Below are positions 42,378 to 50,439 of a DNA stretch of 64,000 nt, one piece after another. The number at the start of each line of letters is the position of its first letter. Position 1 is the stretch's first letter. The notes under the pieces were generated by a model. It was not told the DNA's origin, made no database searches, and saw only the letters and a program-made list of their open reading frames with translations. The stretch is from positions 2,604,001 through 2,668,000 of the forward strand of contig OZ241334.1 in the NCBI GenBank assembly GCA_965200035.1, read 5' to 3'. The DNA comes from UBA1952 sp965200035 (GTDB lineage: Bacteria; Bacteroidota; Bacteroidia; Chitinophagales; Chitinophagaceae). A program made the translations under genes and the position numbers.

Positions 42378-43934
42378 ATGTACCGATCCCCGATCCGGCT
42401 TGCCGGCCTTACAGACGCAGATATCGACGCTAAGGCGCTGCAGCTGGCCCGGCGAAAAATGCTGGCGGAGCTGGAGCTGAGTGGCGGATCAACCTTTTCT
42501 GTAAATGACATTGCGCTGAGCCGGCAGGATATCAATGATCTGTTTGAAGAGCTCGGCGATAGCGAAAAGCGCAGCCTGCATATAACGATCTTCAGGAATA
42601 AAGTGCTGCTGATATTTTTGGAAACCGGTCAATTGCAGGATGGTCAAATTCTTGATCTTACAGGCATAGATGCTGCACACAGACGATATTTTTCGCCCAT
42701 AGCGGCAGAAGCGATCCGTACATTATTGCAACGTTTGCTGCGGGAAGATGACTCGGCTGCCGTTTACTATGCTTTGCTTAAAGAATGGTATCACCTGCTG
42801 GACGTTCAGGATGCGGACAGAGCGTACCAGCCGGCTTTCAGGTATTTTACCACACAGAACAACAGCCTGGAGGAGCTGATCCGGATTGAAAAAACCGGTG
42901 TAAAAGCAGCAACTGAGGAGATCATGAGATGGGCAACAGAAAAGCGCCTTACCCTGTTGAATATGCTGCCCGATACGTTCGACAATCTCCGGTACCAGAT
43001 AGCCAGCAGCTTAAATAATCTGAGCGTAGCTCAGGAGAAAAACGGGCGGGTGAAAGCGGCTAACGCAATCATCAGACTGGCAGCTATGGTGACGACCAGT
43101 AATTCGCTGATGCAGCTGATACGCGAAAATCAGTCTATCTACCGGAACAGGCTGGCATTACTGGGGCATTCGCCGAAAACACTGTTTTCGCTGCTTGCGA
43201 AAGTGGCCATATTCGTGGTGGCGCTCATCGTCCTGGCGCTTGCGCTGGAAAAAATTGCCGGACGCTTTAAAGCGAACGATGTTAAAGATATTGTCGCAGC
43301 CAGGGTGGAGAAATCCTACAGCATGGATGTAGATCAGACGTATAATGATGAGCGCTACCGGGCATTGAAAAAGGCGCTGGCTACCCATCCGTCAACAGAT
43401 ACCCCAAAGATTACGCCGGTCTATACCTCTATTCGCATTTCATGTGATTCCTGTGCCGATGCATTCGCGGCCGTATGGCAATCGTTTTTTCGTATCAGGC
43501 AACCGTCTAAAGATACTTTGAGCGCAGCGCATACCATCTTTACAAACACCTTGAAAGACATGGATGTATTTGTGCTTACAGATGTGGACAGCCGCTACTA
43601 CAGCGCTATTTACCTCAGGCCGGGACAGAGCAGCACGTTCATCTATAAAGGGAATTATGAAGCCGGATTCAGCTTTTACATCGGCAATAATTGGAGCGAC
43701 AGCGCCTGGCACGAAATACTGCTTACATCAGAGAATGACAATCCTGACCGCTCCTATCTGATCAGGGGCAGCTTTATGCAAACGCGCGGTCCGGATAATT
43801 ATCTCAATGCAGATTATGACCAATTTACCAGAACGAATATTCAGGGAAAGCCTTTCCGTGATACGGTCAATATTGAGGCTGAAAAAGATGGGAGAATCAT
43901 TTTTCAGCTCGGGCTTGATGAGCGCGACCTGTAG
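42378..43934 (+). CDS. Membrane-anchored protein of unknown function, paralogue 1 of the Hsp70 locus
   Basis: The 518-residue protein is not a family I know. The N-terminal ~270 residues are helical and charged, presumably cytoplasmic. Its start MYRSPIRLAG, ALQLARRKMLAELEL, LSRQDINDLFEELGD and LLIFLETGQL are shared closely with paralogue 2 (43995-44963). One transmembrane helix (KVAIFVVALIVLALALEKIAG) lies at about 270-292. The remaining ~225 residues have mixed beta character with a CDSCADAF stretch and presumably lie in the periplasm. There is no J-domain HPD motif. The gene points toward the convergent Hsp70-like gene. A function in chaperone-linked sensing or anchoring is only inferred from place. 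Confidence 0.7.
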   Translation: MYRSPIRLAGLTDADIDAKALQLARRKMLAELELSGGSTFSVNDIALSRQDINDLFEELGDSEKRSLHITIFRNKVLLIFLETGQLQDGQILDLTGIDAAHRRYFSPIAAEAIRTLLQRLLREDDSAAVYYALLKEWYHLLDVQDADRAYQPAFRYFTTQNNSLEELIRIEKTGVKAATEEIMRWATEKRLTLLNMLPDTFDNLRYQIASSLNNLSVAQEKNGRVKAANAIIRLAAMVTTSNSLMQLIRENQSIYRNRLALLGHSPKTLFSLLAKVAIFVVALIVLALALEKIAGRFKANDVKDIVAARVEKSYSMDVDQTYNDERYRALKKALATHPSTDTPKITPVYTSIRISCDSCADAFAAVWQSFFRIRQPSKDTLSAAHTIFTNTLKDMDVFVLTDVDSRYYSAIYLRPGQSSTFIYKGNYEAGFSFYIGNNWSDSAWHEILLTSENDNPDRSYLIRGSFMQTRGPDNYLNADYDQFTRTNIQGKPFRDTVNIEAEKDGRIIFQLGLDERDL

Positions 43935-43963
43935 CTGTTTATACCGTGCGTTTATTATTTTTA

Positions 43964-43972
43964 CCCCCCCCC
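43964..43972. repeat. Nine-base poly-C tract upstream of paralogue 2
   Basis: Nine consecutive Cs (TTTTTA-C9-TTATAAG) lie 22 bases in front of the start of the 322-residue paralogue, between an AT-rich stretch and the start codon, in the likely promoter or leader. It is the longest C tract noticed in the window. Confidence 0.7.
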
Positions 43973-43994
43973 TTATAAGCCTTATAAAAAATTC

Positions 43995-44963
43995 ATGTAC
44001 CAGTCGCCTATCCGCCTTGCCGGCATTACCGGGCCCATTACTACCCGGCGCGACTTGCAGCTTGCCCGTAAAAAGATGCTGGCAGAGCTGGAATTGAGCA
44101 ATGCCGCAATCTTAACGGTCAATGAACGGAAGCTAAGCCGACAGGACATCATTCATTTGTTTGACGAGCTGGGTGATGAGCGGCAAGTGGGCTGGCATCA
44201 AATCATTTTTCAGGATAAGGCATTGATGCAGTTTCTGGAAAACGCTGTTTTGACAACAGAGAGCTGGAGGGATGATCCGATTTATGAAATGCCGGATTTT
44301 CAGGTATTTGTCTCGCCTTTCTTTGCCGAAGCGGTCAACGTATTGGTACGGCAATGCCTGAAACAAGAGCAGCCTATCGGGTCTTATCATCTGATTGTGC
44401 AGCGCCACCAACTATTGCGTATGCAGGATGTGGAGCAGTGCTTTACCTATGCGCACCGCTTTTTTCTGAGCAGAAAGGCAGCGCTGACAACCATGGCCAA
44501 TCGTTTATCCGGCAATGAAGGCCGCTATCAGCAGGTGGAAGATCCGGTAACCCGGCATACGGTCATGCGGTGGATAGCCAATGAGCCGGTAGATGTCCGT
44601 GAGATTGAAGAATGGTGCACGCCCAACCAGATAGCGCTACTCAATGCGCTGCCCGATGAGCATTTCGGATTGCTGCGGCATGATCTGGCCAGCAGGCTGA
44701 ACGACCTGAGCGTGATCTGCGACAAAGCCGGCGATCATTACCGGGTAGCTTATGCGGCATTAAAAGTAGCGTTTAGCATCAGCTGTCCTTCAGACCTCCA
44801 GCATCTTATCCGTGAAAATATGCGGATCATTTACAGCAAGATGAAAGGAAAACCCTTGCGAACATCACCTGCAAATACGGACAGCAGCTTTTCTTGGCAA
44901 ACAATCCTATTCATTCTGATTGTGCTTTTTCGGCTGGCTTCCTGCATGCACAATGCTAACTGA
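43995..44963 (+). CDS. Membrane-anchored protein of unknown function, paralogue 2 of the Hsp70 locus
   Basis: The 322-residue protein shares its first ~290 residues in layout with paralogue 1: MYQSPIRLAGITGP, LQLARKKMLAELELSNAA, LSRQDIIHLFDELGDE, ALMQFLENA, TVMRWIANEP and LLRHDLASRLNDLSV align well. A C-terminal membrane helix (WQTILFILIVLFRLASCMH, about 300-318) ends the protein, so only the cytoplasmic part of paralogue 1 is kept and the periplasmic part is absent. The last eight bases overlap the 3' end of the convergent Hsp70-like gene. A nine-C tract lies just upstream of the start. Together the paralogues look like a tail-anchored and a single-pass version of one soluble domain. Confidence 0.7.
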   Translation: MYQSPIRLAGITGPITTRRDLQLARKKMLAELELSNAAILTVNERKLSRQDIIHLFDELGDERQVGWHQIIFQDKALMQFLENAVLTTESWRDDPIYEMPDFQVFVSPFFAEAVNVLVRQCLKQEQPIGSYHLIVQRHQLLRMQDVEQCFTYAHRFFLSRKAALTTMANRLSGNEGRYQQVEDPVTRHTVMRWIANEPVDVREIEEWCTPNQIALLNALPDEHFGLLRHDLASRLNDLSVICDKAGDHYRVAYAALKVAFSISCPSDLQHLIRENMRIIYSKMKGKPLRTSPANTDSSFSWQTILFILIVLFRLASCMHNAN

Positions 44964-47454
44964 GGCCCGTTCCGTAAAACTGGTCTTTCGCATTCTGATC
45001 GATCAGCAGATGGTCGATTTTATAAATCAGCGCCAGAAGCTCATTGTAATTCTGCCGCTCAATCGCTTTGTCGGCAAGGTCTATATAATTGCGCGCAGTT
45101 CCGGGGTCTGAAAAGCGATCTTCGGAAAGCATATTGTAGTAATGGTGCAGCCCGATCAGTTGGACCGGATCTTTTTTGCGCACTTCCCAGCTCAGCCGGC
45201 GCAGCTCAGTGGTTTTTCCTTTAATGATGTGCAGGCTCTGTGAAGCAAGGTATTGCTCTTGGTGCTGAATGATCTTTTCATACCGGTTTATCAGATCGGG
45301 CTGTCCGCTTTCGTTGAGCAGCTGCAGCGTATACTCCCGCTCATCCAGATACTCATCGATGATGCCATTGAGATTGGTGTTTTTACTGAGCACATCCAGC
45401 TCTTTGGCCAGTGAGCGCTTGCGTTCTTCCAGCTGATATTTTTCATCGGTCACATCATCAGCAGCAATGGTGCCTGCGCGATCATAGGCGGCTTCCAGCT
45501 TTTCGAGAATCATCTGTATCTGGGCGGCCAGCTCATAATGTTCATTATGCTGTGCGCTGTTCATCTGAATGCGCGCTTCGTACATCAGGTCTTTCAGCTC
45601 GCCTTTCATGCGGTCGATGCTCACCTGGCGCACCGTTGGTACAAACACATTCATGAATTCCTGGTCATTCATCAGCAAGGTAGCAGTCACTTTCAGGTCG
45701 CGGCTTTCATTGATCTCCAGCACTATTTCTATATCAGATCCTTTCACCAGATCCTGTTGCAGATTTGCCCCTTTGATTTCAATAATGCCGATCGGGAGAT
45801 TGCTTGCCGGGAGCGCATAGCGGCTGCCTTCCAGCACGTTGATGATGATGCTTTCCTCCGTATCCCTGCGCACAATTTTTCCTGCTTCGCGGATGATCGT
45901 CTTGCGCAGCGGGAGGATATTATTTTTCTCAAAAATGAGCTCCAGCTTGGTTGTCTTATGCAGCAGATCATCTACCTCGATGCAGATATCATCGGGCAGC
46001 GGCTGCCCCTGAATGCTGAACTTTCCATGACTGATCTCAATTGATGGAATGGTCACCGGAAGAATGTCGCCATTGGCGTCAACCACCTCCAGCTTAAAAG
46101 TGTTGGATGCAAAAGGCACCAGCGGCAGCATCTCTGAAATGCGCTCTGCAAGGTGCTTCAGGCCGGAATCATAACCACCGTCCATACGGCGTATGCGGTA
46201 AGATAAATGTTGGCTTAATGCGCTGCCTTCAAAAGAAGCGGCAAAATATTCTTCCTCTTCCCGGCTGGTCCTGGCAAATGCAGTGCGGCACTGCAGGTCT
46301 ATGGTTTGCACCGCAATCTTTTGAGCAGATGCTGCAGGCACCTGCCTGCGGCGAGTGCCAGCAAAATAGGCCGCGCCGATGGCTACTGCGGTAGTGGGGT
46401 CAACAGTGCAATTAACAGCAATGCCCAATTCCCGGGTTACAAGTTCGCGTACCAGCGGAATATAAGTGCTGCCGCCAATCAGTATAATTTCTGTAATGTC
46501 GTGAGCGGTGAATTTGTTCTTTTCCAGCAGCTTCCGGATCAGGTCGATGCTGTACCTGATTTGCGGGCGAATGCAGGCTTCGAAGGCTTGACGGGTAATG
46601 GTGATGCACATATCATGTTCTTCTCCGTCTTCATCTTCGATCCCGAATTCGATCTCAGTTTCAGGCCGCGCGGAAAGCTCTATCTTGGCTTCCTCCGCCT
46701 TGTGCAGCAGAATATAGTAAAGGCGATTGTAGCGGCTGCCTGCGCCCCGCAGCTCCTTGCCGATATCCGGAAAGCGTCCGGTCTTTTCCAGCTCCGGCAC
46801 AATGATATGCTCAATGATGGCCGCATCAAAATCAAGACCGCCGAGATAGTTATCGCCTTCGTGGTCTGTAACACGCAGCTCATCTTCCTGAAAGCGAACC
46901 AGCGCTACATCATAAGTGCCTCCGCCCAAATCATAGACCAGCCACTGGCCTTTCAGCTCATCCTGATCATCGCGCTTATTGGCAAAGGCCAACGATGCGG
47001 CAATCGGCTCCTGCAGCAGCACCACTTCTTTAAAGCCCGCCAGGTAGCCCGCTTCCTTAGTCGCATTACTCTGTATGGTATCAAAAGAAGCAGGAATGGT
47101 AATCACGGCCGCATCCGGAGTTTCGCCGGTATAGATAAAGTTCTTCAGCTCTTTCAAAACCAGTGAGCTCAGCTCCGCGGGTGATTTGAACACACCTGCA
47201 TCTGCTGTAAAAAACTGTTCGCCGGTGCCCATCTTGCGCTTAAAGCCGCTGAACACGTTCGACGGATCTTTTTCTACATATTCGCGTGCTTTATCGCCTA
47301 CAATAATGCGCTCTTTGCGGAAGGCCACTACGGAAGGCAGCGTTTCCTTAAGCCCGGTAGGGTTCTTGAATACTTCTACTGAGCCATTGCTGAATTTCGC
47401 GATCAGGGAGTTGGTGGTGCCAAGGTCGATCCCGTAATTGATGCTGTCGTTCAT
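44956..47454 (-). CDS. Hsp70/DnaK-like protein with atypical C-terminal half
   Basis: The 832-residue protein has a full Hsp70 nucleotide-binding domain in its first ~385 residues. The phosphate loops read YGIDLGTTNS (res. 8-16) and VYDLGGGTYDVALV; VITIPASFD, LLQEPIAASLAFA and IILIGGSTYIPLVRELV also match DnaK. The remaining ~445 residues do not resemble the DnaK substrate-binding domain closely: a beta-rich part (DANGDILPVTIPSIEISHG, a PIGIIEIKGAN segment) and a long helical, coiled-coil C-terminus (RMKGELKDLMYEARIQMNSA to the end) follow, without the EEVD or DnaK-type tail. A GrpE-like small gene lies 73 bases upstream on the same strand. It is likely an ATP-driven chaperone with a dedicated client, not the housekeeping DnaK. 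Confidence 0.88.
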   Translation of the reverse strand: MNDSINYGIDLGTTNSLIAKFSNGSVEVFKNPTGLKETLPSVVAFRKERIIVGDKAREYVEKDPSNVFSGFKRKMGTGEQFFTADAGVFKSPAELSSLVLKELKNFIYTGETPDAAVITIPASFDTIQSNATKEAGYLAGFKEVVLLQEPIAASLAFANKRDDQDELKGQWLVYDLGGGTYDVALVRFQEDELRVTDHEGDNYLGGLDFDAAIIEHIIVPELEKTGRFPDIGKELRGAGSRYNRLYYILLHKAEEAKIELSARPETEIEFGIEDEDGEEHDMCITITRQAFEACIRPQIRYSIDLIRKLLEKNKFTAHDITEIILIGGSTYIPLVRELVTRELGIAVNCTVDPTTAVAIGAAYFAGTRRRQVPAASAQKIAVQTIDLQCRTAFARTSREEEEYFAASFEGSALSQHLSYRIRRMDGGYDSGLKHLAERISEMLPLVPFASNTFKLEVVDANGDILPVTIPSIEISHGKFSIQGQPLPDDICIEVDDLLHKTTKLELIFEKNNILPLRKTIIREAGKIVRRDTEESIIINVLEGSRYALPASNLPIGIIEIKGANLQQDLVKGSDIEIVLEINESRDLKVTATLLMNDQEFMNVFVPTVRQVSIDRMKGELKDLMYEARIQMNSAQHNEHYELAAQIQMILEKLEAAYDRAGTIAADDVTDEKYQLEERKRSLAKELDVLSKNTNLNGIIDEYLDEREYTLQLLNESGQPDLINRYEKIIQHQEQYLASQSLHIIKGKTTELRRLSWEVRKKDPVQLIGLHHYYNMLSEDRFSDPGTARNYIDLADKAIERQNYNELLALIYKIDHLLIDQNAKDQFYGTGLS

Positions 47455-47527
47455 TGCTGATTAAAAATCGGATTGCAGATTCAAAAAATGTCCGGCGCTG
47501 AGCCGCTTGTAGGATAATGCCTGTAGC

Positions 47528-47848
47528 TTATTTATTATCGGCAATGACCACCGCTTTCTGCAGCAGAATCGGGTGGCCGTCATTGATCTGTAAAATAGCC
47601 GGCTTGATAACGTCTGTAATGAACAGGTCTTTGCCCGCATCGCCGGCAATGGATGCTTCGCAATCAGTACGCAGCTCGTTGTATTTTTCTCCGTCCGGAT
47701 TGTATATGCGCAGCCCGAGCTCTTCAAATGCTTCCTGGATGCGGGTTATATTACGCTGAATATTGAGGTTGCCATCGCTCTTGCGCGACTTTTTCTCAAT
47801 CTCAAAAAGCTGATTGAGCACACGGATAATCTGGGGTTGAACGTCCAT
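47528..47848 (-). CDS. Minimal GrpE-like protein upstream of the Hsp70-like gene
   Basis: The 106-residue protein has an N-terminal helix (QIIRVLNQLFEIEKKSRKS), a helical segment IQRNITRIQEAFEELGLRI and then a beta-like end: YNPDGEKYNELRTDCEASIA and VIKPAILQINDGHPILLQKAVVIAD. The pattern G-x-x-I-x-P-x-G-x-x-[FY] and the final strand pair with a basic/hydrophobic end match the C-terminal beta domain of GrpE, the nucleotide exchange factor of DnaK, but the N-terminal coiled coil is much shorter than in GrpE (about 200 residues). It lies 73 bases upstream of the Hsp70-like gene and is transcribed with it. I infer a dedicated exchange factor or cofactor. The match is by pattern, not proven. Confidence 0.55.
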   Translation of the reverse strand: MDVQPQIIRVLNQLFEIEKKSRKSDGNLNIQRNITRIQEAFEELGLRIYNPDGEKYNELRTDCEASIAGDAGKDLFITDVIKPAILQINDGHPILLQKAVVIADNK

Positions 47849-47910
47849 TTTTCAGGATTGGGAATTGTTTGAAAAAGCGTCTTACAGCAGTGATGCGATT
47901 AGCGATTATT

Positions 47911-48705
47911 TTAAACAGCCACCGGAGCTTTAATATGCGGATGCGCCTGATAATTTTCGAGCGTAAAATCTTCGTAGCGGAAATCGAACAGGTCTTTTAC
48001 ATCAGGATTGAGCTTCATGACCGGCATCGGGTAAGGCTTGCGGATAAGCTGTTCCCTAGCCTGCTCTACGTGATTGCTGTATAAATGCACATCGCCGAAG
48101 GTGTGAATAAAATCGCCCGGCTGCAGGCCGCATACCTGCGCCATCATCATAGTGAGCAGCGCATAGGATGCAATATTGAATGGCACTCCGAGAAACACAT
48201 CTGCGCTGCGCTGGTAAAGCTGGCAGCTCAGCTTTCCATCGGCTACATAAAACTGAAATAGTGCATGGCACGGGCTCAGCGCCATCTTTGGCAGGTCGGC
48301 TACATTCCACGCATTCACAATCATGCGGCGGCTGTCCGGGTTCGTTCTGATCTGGTGCAGCACATCTTTAATCTGATCGTAAACCTGTCCGTCGGCACCG
48401 GTCCAGCTACGCCATTGGTGACCATATACCGGCCCCAGGTTGCCATTGGCATCTGCCCATTCATCCCATATTTTTACGCCATGCTCATGCAGGTAAGCCA
48501 CATTGGTATCGCCTTTTAGAAACCAGAGCAGCTCATGGACAATGGACTTGAGGTGCAGCTTTTTGGTGGTAACGAGCGGGAAGCCTTCCTGAAGATCAAA
48601 ACGCATCTGATAGCCAAATACCGAGATGGTACCCGTGCCGGTGCGGTCGCTTTTTACCGCGCCGTGGTCCAGTATATGCTGTAGTAATGAAAGGTATTGT
48701 TGCAT
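47911..48705 (-). CDS. thyA: Thymidylate synthase
   Basis: From ATG 48705 (MQQYLSLLQHILDHGAVKSDRTGTGT) the protein has 264 residues, exactly the E. coli length; the longer frame to 48834 runs into a dispersed repeat and is rejected. The catalytic Cys146 sits in SPCHALFQFYV, with the upstream GPVYGHQWRSW, RRMIVNAWN and the downstream QLYQRSADVFLGVPFNIASYALL motifs and the C-terminal PHIKAPVAV. The enzyme methylates dUMP to dTMP using methylene-tetrahydrofolate, and needs DHFR (folA, 5.6 kb away) to recycle the folate. It is the gene upstream of the GrpE/Hsp70 pair on the minus strand. Confidence 0.97.
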   Translation of the reverse strand: MQQYLSLLQHILDHGAVKSDRTGTGTISVFGYQMRFDLQEGFPLVTTKKLHLKSIVHELLWFLKGDTNVAYLHEHGVKIWDEWADANGNLGPVYGHQWRSWTGADGQVYDQIKDVLHQIRTNPDSRRMIVNAWNVADLPKMALSPCHALFQFYVADGKLSCQLYQRSADVFLGVPFNIASYALLTMMMAQVCGLQPGDFIHTFGDVHLYSNHVEQAREQLIRKPYPMPVMKLNPDVKDLFDFRYEDFTLENYQAHPHIKAPVAV

Positions 48706-48770
48706 AACAGCGGTAAAATTAGGCAATTGGATAATCGTTTGGCGAATGTATTTGTTTGCGGCACAGGTGT

Positions 48771-48842
48771 GTTGTGGGATCCTTCGTGCCTCAGGATGAC
48801 CCGCTGTATAAGTGATGCTGACGCAGGGAAGCATTCCACAGC
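48771..48842. repeat. Dispersed palindromic repeat, near-complete copy
   Basis: Reads GTTGTGGGATCCTTCGTGCC, CAGGATGACC, CTGTATAAGT, GATGCTGACGCAGGG and AAGCATTCCACAGC. Located in the divergent gap between thyA and the GT2 gene. Confidence 0.8.
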
Positions 48843-48860
48843 AACCTGGGTTGCCTAGCC

Positions 48861-48889
48861 TTGACTACGCTGAAGTTTTTGTACTTTCG
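48861..48889 (+). promoter_or_regulatory. Likely promoter of the GT2 gene
   Basis: TTG at 48861-48863, 18 bases, and TACTTTCG at 48882-48889, a common variant of the Bacteroidota minus-7 box; 26 bases upstream of the ATG. Confidence 0.55.
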
Positions 48890-48915
48890 CGCCCTTATTC
48901 CCGCAACTTTTTTCG

Positions 48916-49635
48916 ATGAGCACCACGCTTAGCATTGTTATTCCTGCCTATAATGAAGGCCCTACCATTCACCGCATTCTCGATAAGGTAAAGGCTGTAG
49001 TGCTGATGCAGGAGTTGCAGAAGGAGATTATCATCGTGAATGACTGCTCGAAAGATGACACTGAAGCCTCCATCAAAGAATACCAGGCAGCGAACCCCGA
49101 TCTGCCAATCACTTATTACAAGCATGAAGTGAATAAAGGAAAAGGCGCTGCGCTGCGTACGGGCATTGAGCGCGCTACCGGCGACTTTGTGATTGTGCAG
49201 GATGCAGACCTGGAATATGATCCGAATGAATACAATATCCTTTTGAAGCCCATTCTTGATGGATTTGCGGATGTGGTGTACGGATCACGCTTCATCGGCG
49301 GAAAGCCGCACCGTATCCTGTTTTACTGGCATTCTATCGGCAATCTCTGGCTCACCAAGCTGAGCAATATGCTCACCAACCTGAACCTGACCGATATGGA
49401 AACCTGCTACAAGCTGTTCCGCCGCGAGACGATACAGTCTATTAAACTGAAGGAAAACCGCTTCGGCTTTGAGCCGGAGATCACCGCCAAAATATCCAGA
49501 GTGCCTAATGTGCGTATTTATGAAGTGGGCATTTCCTATTACGGACGTACTTACGCAGAAGGAAAAAAGATCGGCTGGAAAGATGGCTTCCGCGCTATCT
49601 GGTGCATTATGAAATATAATCTCTTCTCGAAGTAG
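48916..49635 (+). CDS. Family 2 glycosyltransferase, dolichol-phosphate mannosyltransferase-like
   Basis: The 239-residue protein has the GT-A fold of GT2: LSIVIPAYNEGPTIHRIL at the start, IIIVNDCSKDDT, the nucleotide-sugar region NKGKGAALRTGIERATGDFVIVQDADLEYDPNEY with the metal-binding DAD, and the late TDMETCYKLFRRETIQSI. The overall length and motif order are those of soluble dolichol-/polyprenol-phosphate mannosyl- or glucosyltransferases without the C-terminal membrane helices of the larger type. They transfer a sugar to undecaprenyl phosphate for later use in surface glycans. Nothing else of a glycan operon is adjacent. Confidence 0.88.
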   Translation: MSTTLSIVIPAYNEGPTIHRILDKVKAVVLMQELQKEIIIVNDCSKDDTEASIKEYQAANPDLPITYYKHEVNKGKGAALRTGIERATGDFVIVQDADLEYDPNEYNILLKPILDGFADVVYGSRFIGGKPHRILFYWHSIGNLWLTKLSNMLTNLNLTDMETCYKLFRRETIQSIKLKENRFGFEPEITAKISRVPNVRIYEVGISYYGRTYAEGKKIGWKDGFRAIWCIMKYNLFSK

Positions 49636-49821
49636 TTTAGGTTCAGGCACACGGCGTCACAGCGGCACTGAGATTAAAAGCACAGATACTGTTAGCGGCT
49701 ATATGCGCTAATATGAATTCTATTATGCAATGTGCCAGGTCTCCGTGTCTTTGCGCCTCTGTGAGCAAGTATTTTGTGCGAAAGGCGCCTATCTTGCATG
49801 CTTAAATAAAAAGCCTGAGCG

Positions 49822-50349
49822 ATGCCTGTTATTCTTCCTGTAAATGGAGTGTCCCCGCAAATTCCTGACGACTGTTTCATTGCACCCAATGCCACCGTAG
49901 TAGGCGATGTGACTATGGGCAGCGAATGCAGCATCTGGTTCAACGCAGTAGTGCGCGGGGATGTGAATAAGATTAAAATGGGCAACAAGGTCAATATCCA
50001 GGACGGCGCTTGTATCCACTGCACTTATCAGAAGACGGAAACGGTGCTTGGCAACAATGTATCGGTAGGGCATAACGCTATCGTGCATGGGTGCACGGTA
50101 GAAGATAATGTGTTGATTGGCATGGGCGCTATTGTCATGGACCGGGCGCGGATCGGCACGGGCAGCATCATTGCAGCGGGCGCTGTAGTGCTGGAAGACA
50201 CCGAAGTGCCGGCCGGCAGCATCTTCGCCGGCGTGCCCGCAAAAAAGATCAAGAACATCAGTCCGGAGCTGCTGAAAGGCGAAGTAGAGCGGATTGCAAA
50301 TAATTATGTAATGTATAGCGGCTGGTTTAAGGATGATACGGGCCAATAA
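49822..50349 (+). CDS. Gamma-class carbonic anhydrase-family protein
   Basis: The 175-residue protein is a left-handed beta-helix with repeated hexapeptides (NATVVGDVTMGSECSIWFNA, RGDVNKIKMGNKVNIQDGA). The three metal-binding His of gamma-carbonic anhydrases can be seen: H in ACIHCTY, in SVGHNAI and in VHGCTVED. An early PQIPDDCFIAPNATVVGDV and a late GAVVLEDTEVPAGSIFAGVPAKKI match this family. Members may hydrate CO2 or bind related small molecules; some lack activity, so the enzyme assignment is likely but not certain. The gap upstream contains degenerate repetitive DNA (49641-49790). Confidence 0.88.
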   Translation: MPVILPVNGVSPQIPDDCFIAPNATVVGDVTMGSECSIWFNAVVRGDVNKIKMGNKVNIQDGACIHCTYQKTETVLGNNVSVGHNAIVHGCTVEDNVLIGMGAIVMDRARIGTGSIIAAGAVVLEDTEVPAGSIFAGVPAKKIKNISPELLKGEVERIANNYVMYSGWFKDDTGQ

Positions 50350-50378
50350 AAGATTTTTATATTGTGGTTAATGTACAC

Positions 50379-50409
50379 TTGCATGACAAGAAATTAGCTA
50401 CTACATTTG
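50379..50409 (+). promoter_or_regulatory. Promoter of the outer-membrane barrel gene
   Basis: TTG at 50379-50381, 20 bases, and TACATTTG at 50402-50409 match the Bacteroidota consensus. The box is 30 bases upstream of the start codon. Confidence 0.7.
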
Positions 50410-50439
50410 CAAGCAAACTGACCAAAACTTAAAAACAGT

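Noticed and set aside
45538..47166. Plus-strand open frames opposite the Hsp70-like gene
   Set aside because: They are shadows of the conserved ATPase and C-terminal coding sequence on the minus strand.
13377..48842. The scattered palindromes as a CRISPR array
   Set aside because: Copies are kilobases apart, imperfect palindromes, and no regular spacers or cas genes occur in the window.
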